Assembly: GCF_008180865.1 (NCBI RefSeq)
Contig: NZ_VTEX01000001.1
Location: 1,141,809-1,205,808 of the forward strand
Source: Rossellomorea aquimaris
GTDB taxonomy: Bacteria; Bacillota; Bacilli; Bacillales; Bacillaceae_B
DNA: 64,000 nt
Direction of reading: 5' to 3'
Part shown: positions 50,795 through 59,721 of the stretch, piece after piece
How positions within the stretch are numbered: the stretch's first letter is position 1
Layout: every line of letters starts with the position of its first letter
Made by a program: the position numbers and the translations under genes
The notes under the pieces: generated by a model
Seen by the model: only the letters and a program-made list of their open reading frames with translations
Told to the model about the DNA's origin: nothing
Databases searched by the model: none

Positions 50795-52729
50795 TTATTC
50801 TTCATGATCTATAGTTAAACCCTCAACAAACCGTTTTCCCATCAGCTTATCTTTTTTCCGATTTTCTTTACTGTTAAAGATAATATCAAAATCATAATCA
50901 TCGGGGTATAGCTCTTTCGCCGAAACATAAAGATCCAGACGTTTATGATTAATTATTCTTTTCTCACCCTTAATTTGCACCGTGTAATCCCCTCTATCAT
51001 CTGGTCCTTCATATACAATCCCGAATTCTCCACTCGCTGAAATTTTAACATTATCACCTTTACTAAATAATTTACCTCCACTCTCCCCCTTTGATGAAGA
51101 TTTACTATGGTTCCTTTTTTTATATTTGTTTACGATAACCTGCTTTTCCATTTCCTTCTTCGCATGATAATCGATTTCTCCCAGGTCATAGTATTTCTTT
51201 TCTCTATACGTTATTTCATGGGCCTTTTCAATGATCTCAGGGTGCATCCCCAGCTTTAATGCAATGGCAAATGCTTGACTCTCGCCTCCCTTACCCACTA
51301 CGAGCTTATAAGTAGGTTGTAATGTATCAATATTAAATTCCATACTTCCGTTCACGAAGCCTTCATGCTCTTCTGCAAAATGCTTTATTTCACTGTAATG
51401 GGTAGTTGCGAGTATCGTGGCTCCCTTTTCATATAATTGATCCAGGATGGCTGTGGCCAGCCCCATTCCTTCAAGGGGATCTGTACCGGAACCTAGTTCA
51501 TCTAACAGAACCAGGGTTTGATCATTTGTATCCTTTAATATATCGATAATATTTTTTATATGGGAGCTGAAAGTGCTTAAATTTTGCTGAAGACTTTGAC
51601 CATCCCCAATATCTAAAAGAATATCTTGATAAATACTGATTTCACTACCCTTTTCTGCGGGGATATGAAGGCCGCATTGGGTCATGAGAGTGAGAAGGCC
51701 CACCGTTTTAATAGCGACTGTCTTACCTCCAGTATTAGGTCCGGTTATCACTAATGCATGAAAATCCTCACCCATCTGAATGGATAGCGGTACTGCCTTT
51801 TTTCCAAGCAGGGGATGAACCGCATTTAATAAATGTATTTGATGATTTTCATTTACTATGGCGCTTACTCCATCAATGGAACGGCTATACTTCGCATTTG
51901 CAAATAGGACATCGTAATGTACCATCGTCTCAATCGCCAGCTTCAATTGTGGTTCATACGATTGAACCAGCCCTGTTAGCGCCCATAGGATGTTCTCAAC
52001 TTCACGGTCTTCCTCAAGTTTATAATATAAAAGCTGATCTTGCTGAATGCTTAATTCATCAGGCTCAATATAGAGAGTCGATCCTGAAGCAGATGAATCC
52101 AATACCGCTCCTTTCATTTTTCCTTTATATTCTTTCTTGATGGGGAGAACATACCTTCCATTTCTCTGGCTAACAATCGATTCTTGTAGATAGGATTTAT
52201 ATTTGGCTGACTTTACAATCGCTTGAATTTTATCCTTTAACCGATCCTCTTGAATCCCCATTTGTTTTCTAATCCTTAACAACTCTTTACTGGCATGGTC
52301 ATCTATTCTTCCATTACGGATGCATCGATTGATTTCTTCCCCGATCTCAGGGATCTCTTCAATTGAATAAACATATGAAGATACCCGTGGAGCCACCCAT
52401 TTTTTATCCTCCATGAATTTTTTGATTTTTTTACACGCATCCAGAAAATAATAGAGGCTTGTAAATTGATCTGGTTTCAAAGGCACCCCTTTATTCAGGT
52501 TTGCTACAATGTTTTCAACTCCATCCAAAGCATGAATCGGTATACTCGCACTTTTTTCCAGGATACTTACAGCTTCCGTTACTTCACCTAAACGCATTTC
52601 AATTTGGCGTTTGTTGATGGATGGCATTATGTTCCTTAATTCCTTTTTCCCCTTTTCTGTAAGGGCATACCGTGTCAACTCTTCCTTCACTTTGTTAAAT
52701 TCTAATGTTTGAAAAGTCTTTTCGTTCAA
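50795..52729 (-). CDS. MutS2-like ATPase lacking the Smr nuclease domain
   Basis: A 644-aa MutS family protein. The start is TTG at 52727-52729, preceded by GGAGGAG; upstream codons fall in a terminator. An N-terminal helical core and clamp precede the ATPase with Walker A GPNTGGKT, Walker B LVLLDELGSGTDP and ATTHYSEIKHF. After a short coiled coil and a KOW-like segment (FSKGDNVKIS...) the protein ends. Canonical MutS2 is about 780-790 residues with a C-terminal Smr endonuclease, absent here, so this is probably a specialised paralogue. A terminator just upstream of the ribosome binding site suggests attenuation. Confidence 0.87.
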   Translation of the reverse strand: MNEKTFQTLEFNKVKEELTRYALTEKGKKELRNIMPSINKRQIEMRLGEVTEAVSILEKSASIPIHALDGVENIVANLNKGVPLKPDQFTSLYYFLDACKKIKKFMEDKKWVAPRVSSYVYSIEEIPEIGEEINRCIRNGRIDDHASKELLRIRKQMGIQEDRLKDKIQAIVKSAKYKSYLQESIVSQRNGRYVLPIKKEYKGKMKGAVLDSSASGSTLYIEPDELSIQQDQLLYYKLEEDREVENILWALTGLVQSYEPQLKLAIETMVHYDVLFANAKYSRSIDGVSAIVNENHQIHLLNAVHPLLGKKAVPLSIQMGEDFHALVITGPNTGGKTVAIKTVGLLTLMTQCGLHIPAEKGSEISIYQDILLDIGDGQSLQQNLSTFSSHIKNIIDILKDTNDQTLVLLDELGSGTDPLEGMGLATAILDQLYEKGATILATTHYSEIKHFAEEHEGFVNGSMEFNIDTLQPTYKLVVGKGGESQAFAIALKLGMHPEIIEKAHEITYREKKYYDLGEIDYHAKKEMEKQVIVNKYKKRNHSKSSSKGESGGKLFSKGDNVKISASGEFGIVYEGPDDRGDYTVQIKGEKRIINHKRLDLYVSAKELYPDDYDFDIIFNSKENRKKDKLMGKRFVEGLTIDHEE

Positions 52730-52747
52730 TGTTTTTCTCCTCCATAT

Positions 52748-52786
52748 AAAAAAATAGACCACAATGAACAATGTCCATTGTGGTCT
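52748..52786 (-). terminator. Terminator immediately upstream of the MutS2-like gene
   Basis: AGACCACAATG / CATTGTGGTCT is an 11-bp perfect stem followed on the minus strand by ATTTTTTT. It ends only five bases before the GGAGGAG site, as in leader attenuators. Confidence 0.82.
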
Positions 52787-52897
52787 TACTCACTCGTATA
52801 CTGACTTACCAATAATAATCGCATGTGTCTACGTAAAACGTGAATCGTTCATAACTGAAGGTTAGAAACGACTGCACAGATTCCCGATCCATGTACA

Positions 52898-52928
52898 CAA
52901 AAAGAGCTGTGCACAAAGACACAGCTCT
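52898..52928 (-). terminator. Terminator of the structured RNA at 52898..53114
   Basis: AGAGCTGTG (52903-52911) pairs with CACAGCTCT (52920-52928), followed by T5 on the minus strand. Confidence 0.87.
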
Positions 52929-53114
52929 CCTATTACAGGGTTGAGTATGCTATGACCATTGTTCTTAACTACACTTTGAAGGCAAAGCTAAATAAGCTTA
53001 TTCAATAACCTGTTTTTAAGGCTATTGCCTGCAAAATGTCCGTATTCATTTCACGGTTAGTTAAGAACGACACCTAACATAGAACATACTCCCTTTGTAT
53101 ACAGTAATTTAACT
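52898..53114 (-). ncRNA. Structured non-coding RNA, 6S-like candidate
   Basis: A promoter (TTGACA 53145-53150, 17 bases, TAAACT 53122-53127) lies upstream and a strong terminator ends at 52898, giving an RNA of about 215 bases without a coding frame. Its two ends pair in nested order: 53085-53091 with 52943-52949 (7 bp), 53078-53081 with 52951-52954, and 53058-53068 with 52961-52971 (11 bp perfect). Between them is a large internal region with small hairpins. A long rod with a central open region recalls 6S RNA, but I cannot confirm the family. Confidence 0.55.
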
Positions 53115-53121
53115 CATGTAT

Positions 53122-53150
53122 AGTTTACGATGTATGGGATTCATTGTCAA
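53122..53150 (-). promoter_or_regulatory. Sigma-A promoter of the structured RNA
   Basis: On the minus strand, TTGACA (53145-53150), a 17-base spacer and TAAACT (53122-53127). It begins four bases after the stop codon of the DUF4395 gene. Confidence 0.65.
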
Positions 53151-53154
53151 TAGG

Positions 53155-53583
53155 CTACTGTACAGACCTTTTATATTGAAACCTTTTCCATTGAAAACGG
53201 ATAAAGCAACCGACACAGAATCCCCCAAGCGCGACGGACGCTGAAAGAAATACCATTCCAGAAAAAAGGTAGAATCCTGTGCTCCAGCCAGCCAGAGCAC
53301 TCATGATTGCTCCTCCCAAGCAAATCACGGCAATCATGTTGTTAAACCGCTGCTGGTCAGCGTCTTCAGGTGGATACGATGAATACTCTTTCTTTAAGAA
53401 TATCCTCCCTGCCCTTATGACGGGATTGAACTTAAATATCATAGCTGATAACCCCACCATAAATGGAAGCAATAAGAAGAATTCTATTTGAAGCATCCAT
53501 GAAATGGCTATAGTAGAAACGATGAACCATTGATTTAATTGTACTAAAGGTTTCGGTATTGAATTGAGTAAAGGTGATCCCAC
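53155..53583 (-). CDS. DUF4395 membrane protein
   Basis: A 142-aa protein with four hydrophobic segments (about 19-38, 42-58, 84-103 and 108-127 of the mature numbering) and the pattern SIPKPLVQLNQWFI, KFNPVIRAGR and FNNMIAVICLGGA that marks DUF4395. I prefer the GTG at 53581-53583 because AAGGTGG lies seven bases upstream; a GTG four codons earlier overlaps that site. Function unknown; related proteins are often encoded near thiosulfate or redox genes, not the case here. Confidence 0.82.
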   Translation of the reverse strand: MGSPLLNSIPKPLVQLNQWFIVSTIAISWMLQIEFFLLLPFMVGLSAMIFKFNPVIRAGRIFLKKEYSSYPPEDADQQRFNNMIAVICLGGAIMSALAGWSTGFYLFSGMVFLSASVALGGFCVGCFIRFQWKRFQYKRSVQ

Positions 53584-53656
53584 TTTAATTCCCACCTTTC
53601 TGATTGGTATTTAAGTAATTAAAGTGTAGCGGATTCATCAGAAAAAATCAAAAGAA

Positions 53657-53697
53657 AAAACCGAAAGCAGCCGCCCATTTTTTGGCTGATTCCGGTT
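53657..53697 (-). terminator. Terminator of the ferritin-like gene
   Basis: AACCG and CAGCC arms pair with GGCTG and CGGTT across a T-rich loop; T4CT4 follows on the minus strand. Confidence 0.75.
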
Positions 53698-53705
53698 CTC
53701 ATCAT

Positions 53706-54146
53706 TTACAGGTTCCTGAGTATTTCTGCATGACGCTGTTCATCATAAGCAGCCCTCAAAAACCTTCGCTTGGCTCTAGGTTCTGTAAGCTTGTTAGATA
53801 TGGATAAATAAAAGGATACCGTTTCACTTTCATCTTTAATGCTTTCTCTTATCCCTTGCCGGTAATTTGAAGGCAGGTCTCTTGGATTGATTAAATTAAT
53901 GGTTGGGTATCGACCTGTCAGTTGCAAGTACGATTGTGTAAACCCATTAAAGTGACGGATCTCATCCTGCCTTATTCCCAAGATTGCAAGCTTGGCTGTA
54001 TCATTAGGGGCAAGCTCTGCCAGTTGTGTATAGTAAGATATAGCTAGAAATTCGTCATTAATGGCTTTTTGTATATCTCTTCTCAGTTGTCGATCGATTT
54101 GACGGTCATCCTGATTTTCAAAATAATATGGATATTGATCGTACAT
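53706..54146 (-). CDS. Ferritin-like domain protein
   Basis: A 146-aa protein starting at the ATG at 54144-54146, seven bases after GGAGGAG. It shows two copies of the diiron half-site: Glu in NDEFLAISYY with EIRHF, and Glu in DESETVSFYL with EQRHAE. This is a rubrerythrin/ferritin-like four-helix bundle. The N-terminus is Tyr/Asp-rich (YDQYPYYFENQDD). Similar Bacillus proteins are sporulation-associated; the oxidised substrate is unknown. Confidence 0.83.
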   Translation of the reverse strand: MYDQYPYYFENQDDRQIDRQLRRDIQKAINDEFLAISYYTQLAELAPNDTAKLAILGIRQDEIRHFNGFTQSYLQLTGRYPTINLINPRDLPSNYRQGIRESIKDESETVSFYLSISNKLTEPRAKRRFLRAAYDEQRHAEILRNL

Positions 54147-54216
54147 CAAACATCTCCTCCTAAAGCATAGCCTTTTACAGACTATGATAGAAGCCCATCC
54201 ATAGTGATGATCTGCA

Positions 54217-54495
54217 TCATTTCTTTAACTCGTATCGATGCTGTAACTCTTCAGGTGCCATCTTCACTATAAGCTGAAGAACAAACGCAAACACTGCCAA
54301 ATCATCAACAATTCCAAACAAAATAAAAACATCGGGAATCAAATCAAACGGCAGCCAGAAATACCCTCCCACCAACGCAACTGACAATCCCTTCTTAAAT
54401 AGCGAAACCTCTTTAGACCGAAAAAAATCAACCAGAAACGGAACCGACCTGCGAACATTAAAAAGAAATCTCACCCGCTTCATAAACCTCATCAT
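54217..54495 (-). CDS. DUF1232 (YkvA-like) small membrane protein
   Basis: A 92-aa protein with the DUF1232 core GYFWLPFDLIPDVFILFGIVDDLAVFAFVL-type sequence (positions about 44-73; key motif PFDLIPD), flanked by basic N-terminal residues. It is predicted to lie in the membrane. Function unknown. The 270 bases before the ABC-F gene hold its promoter region and nothing else that I can identify. Confidence 0.85.
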   Translation of the reverse strand: MMRFMKRVRFLFNVRRSVPFLVDFFRSKEVSLFKKGLSVALVGGYFWLPFDLIPDVFILFGIVDDLAVFAFVLQLIVKMAPEELQHRYELKK

Positions 54496-54767
54496 TCGTC
54501 CCTCATCACCAATCTTTTTTTTCTTACGTTAGCATAGCAAACTAAATTAGGGAAGAATTTAACGTATCTATATAACATCTTCAAGATTTTCAGCTCATTT
54601 CCTTAAAAGTGGTAGCGAACCCCGCATCCCCACCATTTCATTCAAAATCCTTTATCCGCTTATGTAAATAGCCGGTAAATTTCTCACTGTTCCCGCTAAC
54701 ACTCTATCTTTTTAGCATACTCGCGTGTTATAATCTTTTAGATTGAGTATTAGGAGGTATATCACAC

Positions 54768-56369
54768 ATGATTCAAGTATCAGATGTAAGCTTACGTTTT
54801 GGTGATAGAAAGCTATTCGAAGACGTGAATATAAAGTTTAATCCAGGGAATTGCTACGGACTTATCGGAGCAAACGGTGCTGGTAAATCAACATTTTTAA
54901 AGATTCTTTCAGGAGAAATCGAAGCGCAGACCGGCCATGTATCGATGGGTTCAGGTGAGCGACTTGCTGTATTAAAGCAGGATCACTTCGAATATGAAGA
55001 ATATGAAGTGCTGAAAGTTGTCATTATGGGGCATACCCGTTTATATGAAGTCATGCAGGAAAAAGATGCCATCTACATGAAAGAAGATTTCTCTGATGAA
55101 GACGGCATGAAAGCTGCGGAATTAGAAGGTGAATTCGCAGAGCTTAACGGTTGGGAAGCTGAATCAGAAGCTGCGATCCTACTAAAAGGCTTAGGAATCA
55201 ATGAAGAGCTTCACACGAAACAAATGTCCGAACTAACGGGTGGAGAAAAAGTAAAGGTATTATTAGCACAAGCTCTATTCGGCAAGCCGGATGTTCTTTT
55301 ACTGGATGAGCCTACCAACCACTTGGACATACAAGCGATTCAGTGGTTAGAAGACTTTTTAATTAACTTTGAGAACACAGTCATCGTTGTATCACATGAC
55401 CGTCATTTCCTAAACAAAGTTTGTACTCATATTGCTGACCTTGACTTTGGAAAGATCCAAGTTTATGTCGGGAACTATGATTTCTGGTATGAGTCCAGTC
55501 AATTAGCACTTAAAATGGCTCAGGATCAGAATAAGAAGAAGGAAGAAAAAATCAAAGAGCTTCAGGCATTCGTTGCCAGATTCAGTGCGAATGCATCTAA
55601 ATCAAAACAAGCCACTTCACGGAAAAAATCGTTAGAGAAAATTTCATTGGATGACATCAAGCCAAGCTCACGTCGTTATCCATATGTACAATTCAAGCCG
55701 GAGCGTGAAATCGGAAACGATGTTCTGCGTGTTGAAGGTCTTACAAAAACGGTTGACGGAGTAAAGGTCTTAAACAATGTTTCCTTTATCCTGAATAAAG
55801 AAGACAAAATTGCACTTGTAGGAGCAAACGAAATCGCCAAAACGACTCTATTCAAAATCCTTGCAGGTGAAATGGAACCGGATAGCGGCACATTCAAGTG
55901 GGGAGTTACGACATCTCAAGCTTACTTCCCGAATGAAAACTCCAAGTACTTTGAAGGAAATGAACCATCCCTTGTGGACTGGTTACGTCAATACTCACCG
56001 GAAGATGAGAGTGAAACATTCCTTCGCGGATTCTTGGGCCGCATGCTTTTCTCAGGGGAAGAAGTATTGAAAAAGCCAAGTGTCCTTTCAGGGGGAGAAA
56101 AAGTTCGCTGTATGTTATCCAAAATGATGTTAAGTGGTTCAAATGTTCTGTTATTAGATGAACCAACAAACCATTTAGATTTGGAATCTATTACTGCATT
56201 GAATAATGGATTGATAAACTTTAAAGGTGCGATGATTTTCGCTTCCCATGACCATCAGTTTATTCAAACCATCGCAAATCGCATTATTGAAATCACCGAA
56301 GATGGTGTCATTGATAAAGAAACGACTTATGATGAATTTCTTGAGATGAAAGCTTCTATGAAAGCTTAA
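54768..56369 (+). CDS. ABC-F family ATPase (YkpA/YbiT-like)
   Basis: A 533-aa soluble protein with two ABC domains joined by a charged linker (about 245-310, KKKEEKIKELQAFVARFSAN) and no transmembrane segment. NBD1: Walker A GANGAGKST, signature LTGGEKVKV, Walker B VLLLDEPTNHLD. NBD2: signature LSGGEKVRC and VLLLDEPTNHLD, but Walker A reads GANEIAKTT, deviating from GxxGxGKT. ABC-F proteins act on the ribosome to rescue stalled translation; this subgroup is thought to be housekeeping. Confidence 0.9.
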   Translation: MIQVSDVSLRFGDRKLFEDVNIKFNPGNCYGLIGANGAGKSTFLKILSGEIEAQTGHVSMGSGERLAVLKQDHFEYEEYEVLKVVIMGHTRLYEVMQEKDAIYMKEDFSDEDGMKAAELEGEFAELNGWEAESEAAILLKGLGINEELHTKQMSELTGGEKVKVLLAQALFGKPDVLLLDEPTNHLDIQAIQWLEDFLINFENTVIVVSHDRHFLNKVCTHIADLDFGKIQVYVGNYDFWYESSQLALKMAQDQNKKKEEKIKELQAFVARFSANASKSKQATSRKKSLEKISLDDIKPSSRRYPYVQFKPEREIGNDVLRVEGLTKTVDGVKVLNNVSFILNKEDKIALVGANEIAKTTLFKILAGEMEPDSGTFKWGVTTSQAYFPNENSKYFEGNEPSLVDWLRQYSPEDESETFLRGFLGRMLFSGEEVLKKPSVLSGGEKVRCMLSKMMLSGSNVLLLDEPTNHLDLESITALNNGLINFKGAMIFASHDHQFIQTIANRIIEITEDGVIDKETTYDEFLEMKASMKA

Positions 56370-56379
56370 TGTGAACCAG

Positions 56380-56414
56380 AAAAAGCAGGCAGCCAAAAGG
56401 CACCTGCTTTTTTT
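56380..56414. terminator. Bidirectional terminator between ABC-F gene and recQ
   Basis: AAAGCAGG / CCTGCTTT stem with A4 before and T7 after. Confidence 0.85.
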
Positions 56415-56432
56415 CATTCCCTCGCTACAAGG

Positions 56433-58562
56433 TCATTCATATTGACCGTGTTTAACCAAGTAGCCTTTAATCTGAAAATAGCCTATTTTTTTCGGTAATT
56501 CTTCTTTAATCGGCTTTAAGAGGTCCGTCCCTACTTTCTCGACTGCTTCTTCGATAAGTGTTTCTTCTTCTTCTGTAAAGAGGATGGTCCAGTCATTCGT
56601 GATGCCTTCCTGATAGGCACGGATAATGTGATTTTCAATCGTTGCTGTACTCATACCCCGTTCTTTCGCAATTTTTCTTATATCCATGCTCTCTGTGAAC
56701 AACTCATAGCTGATTAAATGGGACGCTGTGTCAGAATGACTTGTCTTCCGTGATCGCGAAGGCTTGACGACCTCAACTTGATGTTCGGGATTCTCAGATA
56801 AAAAAACAGAAATTTCGTTTATGAAAATTTCTCCATACCGATTCAGCTTGTTTTCACCGACTCCACTAACCTGCAGGAATTCCTCTGATGTTTTCGGCAT
56901 CTTCACACACATGTCCTGAAGCGACTTATCGGAGAAAATAACGAAAGGTGGTACTCCTTCAGAATCTGCAATCGATTTACGGAGTGTTCGCAAGGTCTGG
57001 AACAAGCCATCTTCTTTAGGGATGATGGCCGAAACAGTAGGCTGGACCTTTCTCGTTACGCTTCTTTCCCCCATTAACACCTCTTTGCCTTTTGGTGATA
57101 CTTTCAGGATAGGAAAGCTCCCCCCCTCGACTTGTATGACACCCTCTGAAATCAAATAATCGATAAACAGGCCGACATCCTTCTGAGATTGCTCCTTTAT
57201 TAATCCATATGTGGAAAGCCGATCGAACCCCCATTCCAGGATCTTTTTGTTCTTTGACCCTGTCAGTACACCGCTGATGAGTGAGGTTCCAAATCTTTCA
57301 TTCATTCGCATCATACAGGATAATACCATTTGTGCCTCTCTCGTTACATCCTCGGATTCCCTATCATCCAAACAATTGCTGCAATGACCGCAAGCTTCCT
57401 CTACATGTTCACCAAAATACGCTAAAATGTAGTTCTGCAGACATGCTTCTGTATGGACAAAGTCAACCATTTCGCGTAATTTCTGCATCTCATTATCATG
57501 TAATTCCTGATTTACGATATTCTGGTCAATGATATACCGCTGCGTCTGGATATCTTGAGGTGAAAATAATAAGACACATTCGCTGTCCACTCCATCACGA
57601 CCTGCCCTGCCAGCCTCTTGATAGTACCCCTCCATATTCTTCGGAATTTGGTAATGAATCACAAAGCGTACATTTGATTTATTTATCCCCATCCCAAATG
57701 CATTGGTCGCAATCATGATGGTAATGGAATCATTCAGGAAAGCTTCCTGCTGTTCCTGCCTTACTGTATCAGACAGCCCGCCATGATATTTCCCAACGGA
57801 AAATCCCTTTTTATCAAGATAAATATAAAGGTTTTCAACTTCCTTCCGTGTAGCACAGTAAATGATGCCGGAATCCTGATGATTCTTTTGTACATACCTT
57901 TCTACCCAACGCTTACGATCTTCACCTTTTACAACCTGGAAGAACAAATTCGTCCGTTGAAAACCAGTTAATACTTTATATTGATCTGGAATGTGTAAAT
58001 GATGAAGGATATCAGCTTGTACCTGTGGAGTTGCAGTTGCAGTCAATGCAAGAATGGTGGGATTTGATTGAAGTTGATTAACAGCGTTATAAATCCCTAA
58101 ATAGCTTGGTCTGAAATCATGACCCCATTGGGATAAACAATGAGCTTCGTCAACAGCTACAAGGGGGATGGGTAAAGAATTGAGGAATCGAATAAACCCA
58201 AACGATTCCAATCTCTCAGGAGCAATATAAACGAGTTTGTATTCACCTAAAGAAATCTCTTCCATCCTGGCCTCTACTTCACTATTCGATAACGTACTAT
58301 TAATGTAGGTTGCTGGAATCCCTTGACGAAGTAACGAATCCACCTGGTCTTTCATTAAAGAAATGAGTGGAGAGATAACAAGTGTAACTCCATCAAGCAT
58401 TAGAGCAGGAATTTGATAACAGAGCGATTTCCCTCCTCCTGTCGGCATGATCCCTACTGTGTTTTTTCCATCAAGTATGTATTCAATAATATTCGCTTGT
58501 CCATCCCTGAATTCGTCGTATCCAAAGTACTGCTTTAATACTTGTTTTGTTTCTACAATCAC
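56433..58562 (-). CDS. recQ: ATP-dependent DNA helicase RecQ
   Basis: A 709-aa 3'-5' helicase. The GTG at 58560-58562 follows GGGAGGGG. Domains: DEAH helicase with MPTGGGKSLCYQ and AVDEAHCLSQWGHDFR, helicase C-terminal (GIIYCATRK, GMGINKSNVRFVIH, EAGRAGRDG), zinc-binding/RQC with the Cys set ACGHCSNC, HRDC domain (about 515-590, FVIFSDKSLQDM), and a helix-turn-helix-like end (RKIAKERGMSTATIENHI). It unwinds DNA at forks and recombination intermediates. Confidence 0.94.
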   Translation of the reverse strand: MIVETKQVLKQYFGYDEFRDGQANIIEYILDGKNTVGIMPTGGGKSLCYQIPALMLDGVTLVISPLISLMKDQVDSLLRQGIPATYINSTLSNSEVEARMEEISLGEYKLVYIAPERLESFGFIRFLNSLPIPLVAVDEAHCLSQWGHDFRPSYLGIYNAVNQLQSNPTILALTATATPQVQADILHHLHIPDQYKVLTGFQRTNLFFQVVKGEDRKRWVERYVQKNHQDSGIIYCATRKEVENLYIYLDKKGFSVGKYHGGLSDTVRQEQQEAFLNDSITIMIATNAFGMGINKSNVRFVIHYQIPKNMEGYYQEAGRAGRDGVDSECVLLFSPQDIQTQRYIIDQNIVNQELHDNEMQKLREMVDFVHTEACLQNYILAYFGEHVEEACGHCSNCLDDRESEDVTREAQMVLSCMMRMNERFGTSLISGVLTGSKNKKILEWGFDRLSTYGLIKEQSQKDVGLFIDYLISEGVIQVEGGSFPILKVSPKGKEVLMGERSVTRKVQPTVSAIIPKEDGLFQTLRTLRKSIADSEGVPPFVIFSDKSLQDMCVKMPKTSEEFLQVSGVGENKLNRYGEIFINEISVFLSENPEHQVEVVKPSRSRKTSHSDTASHLISYELFTESMDIRKIAKERGMSTATIENHIIRAYQEGITNDWTILFTEEEETLIEEAVEKVGTDLLKPIKEELPKKIGYFQIKGYLVKHGQYE

Positions 58563-58647
58563 ATTTTCCCCTCCCAATAAATCTAACTATTCCTTTATTG
58601 TATTCCAGAACGGGGAACGTGCCAATAGGGTTTCCCATTTTTCAAAC

Positions 58648-58692
58648 ATAAGGCTGTACATTCGTATTCATACACGTAATGTACAGCCTTAT
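58648..58692. repeat. 15-bp perfect inverted repeat (terminator-like) near the small-protein gene
   Basis: ATAAGGCTGTACATT (58648-58662) and AATGTACAGCCTTAT (58678-58692) are exact complements. It follows the 44-aa gene on the minus strand; the T-run is weak. Confidence 0.65.
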
Positions 58693-58699
58693 CATTACA

Positions 58700-58834
58700 T
58701 TAAAACCACTTGACTGTTTTTTCTTCTTTATTTACTTCAACAGGTTTCGACAGTTTCCAAAAACTATCCCATACAGTATCTTTACTCTCAGTTGATGATG
58801 AACCTTTAACTTCTTTCTCTTTCTTGTTAGACAT
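58700..58834 (-). CDS. Small hydrophilic protein (44 aa)
   Basis: A 44-residue frame beginning MSNKKEKEVKGSSS and containing VWDSFWKLSKPVEV, ending EKTVKWF. AAAGGAGGT lies at an ideal distance before the ATG, and an inverted repeat follows the stop. Trp/Phe clusters in a charged background give it the look of a small sporulation or stress protein. I recognise no family. Confidence 0.7.
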   Translation of the reverse strand: MSNKKEKEVKGSSSTESKDTVWDSFWKLSKPVEVNKEEKTVKWF

Positions 58835-58953
58835 GGTGCTACCTCCTTTAATACATAAATACATTACATCCTATTCAAATGTAAAAAAAGAGTTTAATAA
58901 TTTTTCAAAAAACACCTAAGAGTATGAGGCTCATTTTGCCTCGACAAGAAAAA

Positions 58954-58979
58954 AGAACCAATCAGAATAGATTGGTTCT
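58954..58979 (-). terminator. Terminator of the YdjO-like gene
   Basis: AGAACCAATC / GATTGGTTCT is a 10-bp perfect stem followed by T6 on the minus strand. Confidence 0.87.
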
Positions 58980-58989
58980 CTACGATCCA

Positions 58990-59205
58990 TTAGGATGATT
59001 TCATTGTAGGATGTGGATTGTCTACAACTTGTAATACCTTTGTAGATGTCACCATATCTTCTTTACAAAGCGGACACTTAGGAGTATCTTCACTTTTGAA
59101 GTTATCTCTCATCCAGCCTTTGCAATCTTCAGCGGAACAAGCCCAAATCTTTGTTTCCTCAGTTTTAATTTCTTCCTCAACTTGATTTCTACGACCAAAA
59201 GCCAT
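58990..59205 (-). CDS. YdjO-like cold-inducible small zinc-ribbon protein
   Basis: A 71-aa protein with two Cys pairs (CSAEDC and CPLC) forming a probable zinc ribbon, between a basic start (MAFGRRNQVEEE) and a tail MVTSTKVLQVVDNPHP. The pattern KIWACSAEDCKGWMRDNF matches B. subtilis YdjO, described as cold-inducible. GGAGG precedes the ATG. Monocistronic; function otherwise unknown. Confidence 0.85.
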   Translation of the reverse strand: MAFGRRNQVEEEIKTEETKIWACSAEDCKGWMRDNFKSEDTPKCPLCKEDMVTSTKVLQVVDNPHPTMKSS

Positions 59206-59443
59206 TGAACGTCCTCCTTTAAGGTAAGTAGGATTTCCTTGCTATGCTTTCTAACAGGAAAATAATGATTGTGGTAATTTATGCTGCAGATAGTATGTGG
59301 TCAGTTATGTGTAGCTAGTGTAATCGAACAATTTCTGCGATTGTTTCCATTATACCATACTTGACACCAATTTAATATATGAACTCCTCAGTAAAGGTAA
59401 CAAACGCACCATATGTAATGAAGGAAGAAAAAAAGATCCTTCA

Positions 59444-59575
59444 TTATTTTTTCTTTTTGTTTCTGGAAGAAGGTGCCTCTACCCCACCTGATAATTCCTG
59501 GTTGGTCGTACCTTGTCCTTCCACTTGAGAAGAACCCAGCACCGCTTTTGACGGATCTTTTTTCTTCTTGCTCAT
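59444..59575 (-). CDS. YuzL-like small protein (43 aa)
   Basis: A 43-residue protein, MSKKKKDPSKAVLGSSQVEG then QGTTNQELSGG and a RNKKKK tail, starting at the ATG at 59573-59575 with GGAGGTGAAG upstream. The KKDPSKA opening and QGTT motif match the YuzL family. Highly basic, with no membrane segment. It resembles small DNA- or spore-associated proteins; the function is unknown. Confidence 0.75.
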   Translation of the reverse strand: MSKKKKDPSKAVLGSSQVEGQGTTNQELSGGVEAPSSRNKKKK

Positions 59576-59721
59576 CTGCTTCACCTCCACTCCTACCTTG
59601 CCCAAAACCTCTACAGTATATGTATATTTTAACCACCTTCCTCTTTGATAGGGCACTTTTCGCAATGGTTATCGTTTATTAACATAAGATCTGCTTGGGC
59701 TCTGTCAATTGGTGTGTGCTG

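Noticed and set aside
56521..56532. AGGTCCGTCCCT, identical to the hairpin stem at 22800-22812
   Set aside because: It is inside recQ coding sequence, encodes conserved-looking residues and has no complementary partner nearby; probably chance.
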